Positions 58,456 to 64,000 of a DNA stretch of 64,000 nucleotides are shown here, one piece after another (positions within the stretch are counted from its first letter, which is position 1; every line of letters starts with the position of its first letter). Made by a program: the position numbers and the translations under genes. The DNA comes from Treponema denticola ATCC 35405 (lineage in GTDB: Bacteria > Spirochaetota > Spirochaetia > Treponematales > Treponemataceae): assembly GCF_000008185.1 (NCBI RefSeq), contig NC_002967.9, forward strand, positions 1,426,001 through 1,490,000, in the 5' to 3' direction. The notes beneath the pieces are model-generated. The model saw only the letters and a list, made by a program, of their open reading frames with translations, was not told the DNA's origin and did not search any database.

Positions 58456-59445
58456 ATGCACATAGCAATAATAGGCGGTTCCGGTTTTATAGGAACAAGA
58501 CTAACAAAGAGACTTTTAGCGTCCGGACATACAATTAAAATTCTTGATAAACAGGATAGTAAATACTATCCCAACTTGAGAGCCTTTGCTGATGTAAGGG
58601 ATATAGATTCTTTAAAAAAAGAATTATCCTCTAGCCTTGACTGCGTTATCAACTTGGCGGCTGAACATCGCGATGATGTTGAACCTAAAAGCTTATATGA
58701 TGAAGTAAATGTTGACGGTGCAGAAAATGTATGCAAGGTCTGTTCGGAATTGGGAATAAAAAAAATTATTTTTACAAGCTCTGTTGCGGTATACGGTTTT
58801 GCACCTTTAAATACGAACGAAACAGGTAAAATAAATTATTTTAATGATTATGGCAGAACAAAATGGCTTGCTGAAGGAAAATACCGTGCGTGGATTGAAA
58901 ACGATAACGAAAATTCGCTTACGATAATAAGACCTACTGTTGTATTCGGAGAGCAAAATAGGGGCAATGTTTATAATCTATTAAGACAAATCAGTTCAGG
59001 CTTTTTCCCATTTGTCGGAAACGGTAAAAATAAAAAATCAATGGCCTATGTTGAAAATGTAGCTGCCTTTATCGAATTTTCTTTAAATAACGGACAAGGT
59101 GAACACTTATTTAATTATCTAGATAAACCCGACTTTGATATGAATTCTCTTGCCAATGAAGTTTATAAAATCTTAGGAAATAAGAATCATAAAATTTTTC
59201 ATTGGCCCTATTGGCTGGGCTATTGCGGCGGTCTTTGCTTTGACTTACTTGCTAAAATATCGAGAAAAAAATTAGCAATCAGTTCAATCAGGGTAAAAAA
59301 ATTCTGTGCCGATACTCTTTTTGATACGATCAATATACCTAAAACCGATTTTAAGGCTCCCGTATCTTTAAGCGAGGGCTTATACAATACTATAAAATAT
59401 GAATTCATTGATAAGATTCAAGATCATGTTTTTCATACTGAGTAG
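58456..59445 (+). CDS. NAD-dependent epimerase/dehydratase (extended SDR family)
   Basis: 329 aa. [18 protein letters not shown] (3-20) is the NAD-binding Rossmann motif; [10 protein letters not shown] and YGRTK (the YxxxK catalytic pair, about 135-139) follow. It probably makes or reduces a nucleotide sugar, for example a 4-epimerase or quinovosamine-type 4-reductase; the product cannot be told. Its pairing with the preceding GT4 suggests they share a substrate. Confidence 0.85.
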   Translation: MHIAIIGGSGFIGTRLTKRLLASGHTIKILDKQDSKYYPNLRAFADVRDIDSLKKELSSSLDCVINLAAEHRDDVEPKSLYDEVNVDGAENVCKVCSELGIKKIIFTSSVAVYGFAPLNTNETGKINYFNDYGRTKWLAEGKYRAWIENDNENSLTIIRPTVVFGEQNRGNVYNLLRQISSGFFPFVGNGKNKKSMAYVENVAAFIEFSLNNGQGEHLFNYLDKPDFDMNSLANEVYKILGNKNHKIFHWPYWLGYCGGLCFDLLAKISRKKLAISSIRVKKFCADTLFDTINIPKTDFKAPVSLSEGLYNTIKYEFIDKIQDHVFHTE

Positions 59446-59492
59446 AAACTTATTATAAATTTTTATATCATCAATTTTGGATAGAGGTTTTT

Positions 59493-60368
59493 ATGAAGGC
59501 AATAATTTTAGCAGGAGGGGCCGGAACCCGTTTATATCCGCTTACAAAGGCTGTTTCAAAACAAATTTTACCAATGTATGATAAGCCCATGATTTATTAT
59601 CCCTTGTCGGTTATGATGCTTGCCGGTATACGTGAAGTTTTAATTATATCTACACCGCGGGATATAGGACTTTTTAAGGAACTTTTCAGTGATGGAAATT
59701 GGTTGGGTATGAGGTTTGAGTATGCCGTTCAAGATAAACCTCGAGGCCTTGCTGATGCCTTCATAGTGGGTGAAAAGTTCATCGGTGCTGATTCTTGTGC
59801 TTTGGTCTTGGGTGATAATATTTTTTATGGAAGAGGTTTCAGCAGCACTTTGGCAGATGCAGTTTCCTCCATAAAAGATAATGGAGGAGCCTTGATTTTC
59901 GGTTATTATGTTAAGGATCCGAGAGCTTACGGAGTTGTTGATTTTGATGATAAAGGAAATGTTTTGAGTATTGAGGAGAAGCCTCAAAATCCAAAATCAA
60001 ATTATGCAATCCCAGGCTTATATTTTTATGATAATGAAGTAATTCAAATTGCAAAATCGATTAAACCTTCGGCCAGAGGCGAGATTGAAATTACATCCGT
60101 AAATAATGCTTATCTGGCTATGGGCAAATTAAGAGTTGAAAAGCTGGGGCGCGGCATGGCTTGGCTTGACACGGGAACTTATGACGGTCTTTTAGAAGCC
60201 TCAAATTTTATAGCAACAATTCAGAAGAGGCAGGGAATGTATGTTTCCTGTATAGAAGAAATAGCTTATTTACAAAAATGGATTTCAAAGACTCAGCTTT
60301 TAAATTTATCTTCTTCCTATAATAATGAATATGGAGATTATCTAAAATATATTGCGGAAAATTGTTAA
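59493..60368 (+). CDS. rmlA: Glucose-1-phosphate thymidylyltransferase
   Basis: 291 aa, full family length. [20 protein letters not shown] (7-26) with [13 protein letters not shown] is near-invariant in RmlA; LGDNIFYG (about 107-114) and [14 protein letters not shown] complete it. Makes dTDP-glucose from dTTP and glucose-1-phosphate. GAGG precedes the ATG. Followed by rmlB; rmlC and rmlD are absent, so the pathway does not lead to rhamnose here but can feed the FdtA/FdtB steps. Confidence 0.96.
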   Translation: MKAIILAGGAGTRLYPLTKAVSKQILPMYDKPMIYYPLSVMMLAGIREVLIISTPRDIGLFKELFSDGNWLGMRFEYAVQDKPRGLADAFIVGEKFIGADSCALVLGDNIFYGRGFSSTLADAVSSIKDNGGALIFGYYVKDPRAYGVVDFDDKGNVLSIEEKPQNPKSNYAIPGLYFYDNEVIQIAKSIKPSARGEIEITSVNNAYLAMGKLRVEKLGRGMAWLDTGTYDGLLEASNFIATIQKRQGMYVSCIEEIAYLQKWISKTQLLNLSSSYNNEYGDYLKYIAENC

Positions 60369-60386
60369 GTTAAGGAGCTATTCTAA

Positions 60387-61475
60387 ATGCGAAGTTTACA
60401 AAATATACTGGTAACCGGCGGTGCGGGCTTTATAGGTTCTAATTTTATCAGAACCTTATTAAAAAAAGAAGACGCATTTACGGGTCGTATTATAAATCTT
60501 GATGCTCTTACTTATGCAGGTAATGCCGCAAGCCTTGCCGATATGGAATCCGAATTCGGCGGAAGCCGATACTTTTTTATTCATGGAAATATCTGCGATA
60601 AAGAAATTATAAATAGTATTTTTACGGAATATAATATAGACACGGTTGTTCATTTTGCAGCTGAAAGTCATGTTGACCGCTCTATTTTGGGTCCTGAGGT
60701 TTTTTTAAAGACAAATGTTTTGGGAACCTTTAACCTTTTGGAGACTGCAAAGCAATTTTGGAAAAAACCTGACGGAACAATGCGTGATGATGTTCTTTTT
60801 CACCATATCAGTACGGATGAGGTTTACGGTTCTTTGGGCACTGAAGGCTATTTTAAAGAAACTACAGCCTATGACCCTCGTTCTCCTTATTCTGCAAGCA
60901 AGGCATCAAGCGATCACTTGGTAAAAGCTTACTTCCATACCTATGGGCTGCCTGCTACTATTTCAAACTGTTCCAATAATTACGGGCCGTTTCAATTCCC
61001 TGAAAAATTGATTCCCCTTATGATTTTAAATATGCTTGAAGGTAAAAATCTTCCAGTTTACGGTGACGGTAAGCAGATTAGAGACTGGATACATGTTGAA
61101 GACCACAATGAAGCTGTAAGGCTTATACTAAAAAACGGGAGAGCGGGGAAGACCTATAATATAGGCGGCGAAAATGAATGGGAAAATATAAAGCTTTTAA
61201 ATAAGCTCATTCAAATCGTTTGCAAAAAGACAGGTCTTGAGGAAGAAAATGTAAGAAAAACTATTACACATGTAACCGATAGGCTTGGACATGACCGCCG
61301 CTATGCTATTGACTGTACCAAGATAAAAAATGAACTTAATTGGAAGCGTAACTTTGATTTTGAAACCGGACTTGAAAATACTGTTGACTGGTATTTAAAT
61401 AATAAGAAATGGATAGAAAATGTCCGTTCCGGTGAGTACCGAAATTGGATAGAAAAAAATTATAAAGAGAGATAG
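60387..61475 (+). CDS. rmlB: dTDP-glucose 4,6-dehydratase
   Basis: 362 aa. VTGGAGFIGSNFIRTLL (9-25), HFAAESHVDRSI, HISTDEVYGSLG and YSASKASSDH (YxxxK) are standard for RmlB. It makes dTDP-4-keto-6-deoxyglucose, the substrate of the FdtA-like isomerase. AAGGAG precedes the ATG. Last gene of the island. Confidence 0.96.
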   Translation: MRSLQNILVTGGAGFIGSNFIRTLLKKEDAFTGRIINLDALTYAGNAASLADMESEFGGSRYFFIHGNICDKEIINSIFTEYNIDTVVHFAAESHVDRSILGPEVFLKTNVLGTFNLLETAKQFWKKPDGTMRDDVLFHHISTDEVYGSLGTEGYFKETTAYDPRSPYSASKASSDHLVKAYFHTYGLPATISNCSNNYGPFQFPEKLIPLMILNMLEGKNLPVYGDGKQIRDWIHVEDHNEAVRLILKNGRAGKTYNIGGENEWENIKLLNKLIQIVCKKTGLEEENVRKTITHVTDRLGHDRRYAIDCTKIKNELNWKRNFDFETGLENTVDWYLNNKKWIENVRSGEYRNWIEKNYKER

Positions 61476-61485
61476 GTGTTGCCGT

Positions 61486-61513
61486 AGTCAACATGACTTA
61501 GTCAATATTGACT
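61486..61513. promoter_or_regulatory. Pair of AGTCA/TGACT palindromes upstream of hisS
   Basis: An interrupted palindrome AGTCA-aca-TGACT (61486-61498) and a perfect 14-base palindrome AGTCAATATTGACT (61500-61513) stand side by side; TTGACT recurs at 61513-61518. The placement between rmlB and hisS suggests an operator or promoter-overlapping site for hisS. Confidence 0.4.
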
Positions 61514-61555
61514 TGACTCTTGCCCAATCTAAAAAAATATTGTAAAATAAAAACT

Positions 61556-62902
61556 ATGAGTGATTTAATACAACCGAAAGTTTTAAAAGGATTTAGAGAT
61601 TTCCTTCCGGCAGATGAGATTGAAAGAGCTCTTCTTATGGAAAGACTGGTAAAGGTTTTTAGGGATTACGGCTTTGTGCCTATAGACACCCCTGCCTTAG
61701 AATATTCCGAGATTCTATTGAGAAAGAGCGGAGGAGAGACCGAAAAGCAGGTTTTCCGGTTTAGCGACAATGGCGGACGGGATGTTGCTATGCGTTTTGA
61801 CTTAACCGTTCCCTTAGCTCGATTTGTTGCAGAACATAAGTCCGAGATATATTTCCCGTTTAAGCGTTACCATTTGGGAAAGGTTTGGCGCGGTGAAAAG
61901 CCTCAGGCCGGACGGTATCGGGAATTTTTGCAATGTGATTTTGATACATTGGGTTCCGATTCGGCTGCCGTTGATTTTGAAATTTTGCGTCTTATTAAAA
62001 AAGCTTTAAACGAATTAGGTGTTTCCAATTTTAAAATACACGTTTCCCATAGGGGTATATTTAACCGTTTTTTAAAGTCTTTAAACCTATCGGAAGACAG
62101 CGAAGAGGTTTTGCGTATTGTAGATAAACTTGCTAAGATAGGGGAGGACGAGGTTTTAAAGCTCCTTACCGATATAAGCTCCGAAGAAAGTGCCAAAAAA
62201 ATATTGGCTTATATTTCCGGTGTAAGCAAGGAGTTAAAAAGCGAAGACTTTGAAAAGACTCTTTCCCACTTGGAAAACCTCGCAGGCGGCCCCGACGAAG
62301 ATACAAAACGCATGAGAGATATCTATGCCTTGGTAAAGGCTGTAGGTATTGAAGATTCAATTGTTTTTGATCCTTCAATTACACGAGGTCTGGATTATTA
62401 CACCGGTGTTGTATTTGAGACCTTTTTAAACGATTTACCATCGATAGGCTCTGTTTGCTCAGGCGGAAGGTACGATAACCTTACGGCTCTTTATATGAAG
62501 GAGTGTATTACCGGAGTGGGTGCTTCCATAGGGCTTGACAGGCTTTTAGCTGCCCTTGAACTCTTGGGCCATCAAAAAACAAAGGCCAGCTTTACCGACC
62601 TCCTTATTTTTTCTTTACCTGAAGATGATCTGGTTCTTTCGTATAAGATAGTAAATTTTTTTGAAGCCGAAAAAATAAATGCTGAAGTATATCCTGAACC
62701 TAAAAAGATGAATCATCAGTACACCTATGCCGAAAAAAAAGACATAAGGTGGGGGCTTTTCTTAGATAAAGATTCTTGTGTGGAAGAATTCGATAAGGCC
62801 CCTCAAAGGTTTAAGATAAAATTAAAAGATATGACTAATAGAACAGAGGATGAAACGCCTCTTAGCGAGGCCGTAAAAAAGATAAGAGCTTCAAAAAATT
62901 AA
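61556..62902 (+). CDS. hisS: Histidyl-tRNA synthetase
   Basis: 448 aa from ATG 61556 (an earlier in-frame start at 61520 would add 12 unsupported residues). Class II motifs: VFRFSDNGGRDVAMRFDLT (motif 2-like start, about 66-84), GRYREFLQCDFDTLG (about 119-133), the histidine A motif RGLDYYTGV (about 277-285) and GGRYDNL. The C-terminal anticodon-binding domain is present but ends with an acidic, lysine-rich tail. Charges tRNA-His. Convergent, 4-base overlap with the rlmB-like gene. Confidence 0.95.
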   Translation: MSDLIQPKVLKGFRDFLPADEIERALLMERLVKVFRDYGFVPIDTPALEYSEILLRKSGGETEKQVFRFSDNGGRDVAMRFDLTVPLARFVAEHKSEIYFPFKRYHLGKVWRGEKPQAGRYREFLQCDFDTLGSDSAAVDFEILRLIKKALNELGVSNFKIHVSHRGIFNRFLKSLNLSEDSEEVLRIVDKLAKIGEDEVLKLLTDISSEESAKKILAYISGVSKELKSEDFEKTLSHLENLAGGPDEDTKRMRDIYALVKAVGIEDSIVFDPSITRGLDYYTGVVFETFLNDLPSIGSVCSGGRYDNLTALYMKECITGVGASIGLDRLLAALELLGHQKTKASFTDLLIFSLPEDDLVLSYKIVNFFEAEKINAEVYPEPKKMNHQYTYAEKKDIRWGLFLDKDSCVEEFDKAPQRFKIKLKDMTNRTEDETPLSEAVKKIRASKN

Positions 62903-63675
62903 ACCTCTTTTTTCCGGCTTATTTCGTATAATAGAATGCCTGCTGCGACGGAAACATTTAGGCTGTCAAGTTTTCCCTTTGTCGGAATTGACACTATTTC
63001 GTCGCAGGTTTCTTCTACAAGGCGGCTCATTCCCCTTCCTTCATTTCCCATAATAAGGACTGTCTTTTTTGGGAACGTAAGATTGGGTAGGGCCTTGCCT
63101 CCTGCATCTGCCCCGTAAATCCAAAAGCCTTCCTTTTTTAGCCTTTCTACGGTTCTTACCAAATTGGTTACTTCCACGAATGGAACCCAGGCTAAAGCTC
63201 CTGCGCTTACCTTGCTTATAATCTCAAAGCCTCCCGCACTTTTGTTTTCCGGAACTATTATTCCGTCTATTCCGAACTGGTCCGCACTTCGTATAATGGA
63301 ACCCGTATTGTGAGGATCAGTAACGGAGTCGAGGATTACCACAAAAGCCGAGCCTTTTTCTGCAAGTTTTGCAAAAAACTCATCTACACTCATTCCTTTT
63401 TTTTGATTTTCAGCCTCAGTTACAAGAACAATACCCCTGTGATCCCTTAACTGTTCCGGCAAGGTTTTAGTAAGGGAATCAAGAAATTGATTGTCTTTTT
63501 TTTCAATCTTTAGATTCAATTTACGAGCCGCTTCCAAAATTTTTTTTACCCTTGGTCCTTCTTTAGAGTAAAAAATTTCAAGGCTCGGCTTCCGGTTCTT
63601 TTCTTTTTCTATTTTAAGTTTTTCCGCTCTTAAAATCTCGTCTATAGCATGAAAACCAGTAATTATTTTTTTCAT
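62899..63675 (-). CDS. rlmB: RlmB/TrmH-family 23S rRNA 2'-O-methyltransferase
   Basis: 258 aa. N-terminal substrate-binding segment (about 1-95) and SPOUT domain: LDSVTDPHNTGSIIRSADQF (about 114-133), VSAGALAWVPFVEV, IMGNEGRGMSRLV and LNVSVAAGILLYE (SAM-binding knot). It would methylate the ribose of a guanosine in 23S rRNA. The symbol is by family resemblance; other TrmH-group members are possible. 6 bases separate it from the upstream MBL-fold gene, so they are likely one transcript. Confidence 0.88.
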   Translation of the reverse strand: MKKIITGFHAIDEILRAEKLKIEKEKNRKPSLEIFYSKEGPRVKKILEAARKLNLKIEKKDNQFLDSLTKTLPEQLRDHRGIVLVTEAENQKKGMSVDEFFAKLAEKGSAFVVILDSVTDPHNTGSIIRSADQFGIDGIIVPENKSAGGFEIISKVSAGALAWVPFVEVTNLVRTVERLKKEGFWIYGADAGGKALPNLTFPKKTVLIMGNEGRGMSRLVEETCDEIVSIPTKGKLDSLNVSVAAGILLYEISRKKEV

Positions 63676-63681
63676 AAATTT

Positions 63682-64000
63682 CTAGTCCAATTTGTATGTT
63701 CTTCCGTATTTTACCGTTTTTACATCATTATAACCGTTTTCGTTTAAGTATTGGGTAAAATAAGTTTGAGCCTTAGGCTCTCCGTGAACCAAGAATATCG
63801 TTTTAAGTTTAGGATTCTTCAAGGAGTCCAGCCACTCTCTGGACTCAAAATAGTCGGCATGAGCACTGAAGGCGTTTATCTGCAAAATTTCAGCCCGTAC
63901 CTGATGCCATTCACCGAAAATTTTTACTTCTTGTTCTTTGTTTTGGAGTCTACGGCCGAGAGTATCTTCTGCCATAAAACCTACCAGCAGCACCTTTGTC
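63682..64000 (-). CDS. Metallo-beta-lactamase-fold (beta-CASP) RNA-processing exonuclease-like protein, C-terminal part
   Basis: The frame runs off the right edge, so only about the last 106 residues are visible. INAFSAHADYFESREWL contains the beta-CASP motif (A)HAD, and TIFLVHGEPKAQTYF the motif-C His, typical of RNase J/CPSF-type or YtkD-like RNA-cleaving MBL proteins. It probably binds two zinc ions and cleaves RNA. Function cannot be refined without the N-terminus. Confidence 0.85.
   Translation of the reverse strand, partial: TKVLLVGFMAEDTLGRRLQNKEQEVKIFGEWHQVRAEILQINAFSAHADYFESREWLDSLKNPKLKTIFLVHGEPKAQTYFTQYLNENGYNDVKTVKYGRTYKLD

Noticed and set aside
59493-61475. Complete dTDP-rhamnose pathway
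   Set aside because: Only rmlA and rmlB are present; no rmlC or rmlD appears. The FdtA/FdtB-like genes give a better use for the shared intermediate.
61476-61555. T-box riboswitch before hisS
   Set aside because: Only 80 bases are available and no T-box sequence, specifier loop or terminator hairpin is visible; the palindromes look like a DNA operator.

Overview
The window looks like chromosomal DNA of an oral-type Treponema close to T. denticola. It is AT-rich, carries two tandem genes for FlaA-type periplasmic flagellar sheath proteins, and encodes the bifunctional AEP cytidylyltransferase/transaminase PntC that is known from T. denticola. No tRNA, rRNA, CRISPR array, transposase or phage gene was seen. 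This assignment is inference from protein character; no database search was run.

Left part (1-29.3 kb), mostly housekeeping on short operons: a truncated chemotaxis receptor, a convergent RluA-family pseudouridine synthase, a DUF212 membrane protein, then a tightly coupled Rnf-like operon (unknown membrane protein, RnfC, D, G, E and A-like). In that operon several residues expected for flavin and Fe-S binding are absent. Next come a GH57-like protein whose catalytic residues look replaced, a MinD-like ATPase and FapA, Lgt, an NAD+ synthetase whose glutaminase triad looks lost, and DedA. After a 46-bp-period direct repeat follow a DUF4143 ATPase, then a leftward run (ABC-F ATPase, SH3 lipoprotein, PurQ-like, ComFB-like, HD hydrolase). 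The flaA pair follows with several promoter-like motifs and a clear terminator, then two small leftward genes and a CPA-type antiporter with CBS domains.

Central and right part (29.6-61.5 kb): a 32-kb rightward surface-polysaccharide island. It starts with a complete route to CMP-activated 2-aminoethylphosphonate (PEP mutase, phosphonopyruvate decarboxylase, PntC) and a Wzm/Wzt ABC exporter. It continues with nine glycosyltransferases (six GT2, three GT4), three paralogous sulfotransferase-like proteins, a ParB-like/nucleotidyltransferase-like protein, and FdtA/FdtB-type genes that with RmlA and RmlB would make a dTDP-3-amino-3,6-dideoxyhexose. A TagF/CDP-glycerol-phosphotransferase-like protein is coupled to an unusual fusion of a YidC/Oxa1-like domain with an alkaline-phosphatase-superfamily domain. 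Together these suggest an exported glycan or teichoic-acid-like polymer decorated with phosphonate, amino-deoxysugars and possibly sulfate.

The strongest unusual signal is inside the YidC-sulfatase fusion: 7.75 copies of an 8-bp repeat in frame, placed between the predicted nucleophile and the last metal ligands. Gain or loss of one unit gives a stop within 13 to 19 codons, so the gene looks like a phase-variation switch. Other notable signals are a sulfotransferase-like gene cut by one in-frame stop with its conserved tail still open behind it, and a tandem duplication of a GT4-sulfotransferase-GT2 cassette. The window closes with hisS and, leftward, an RlmB-type rRNA methyltransferase and the C-terminal end of a beta-CASP metallo-beta-lactamase protein.
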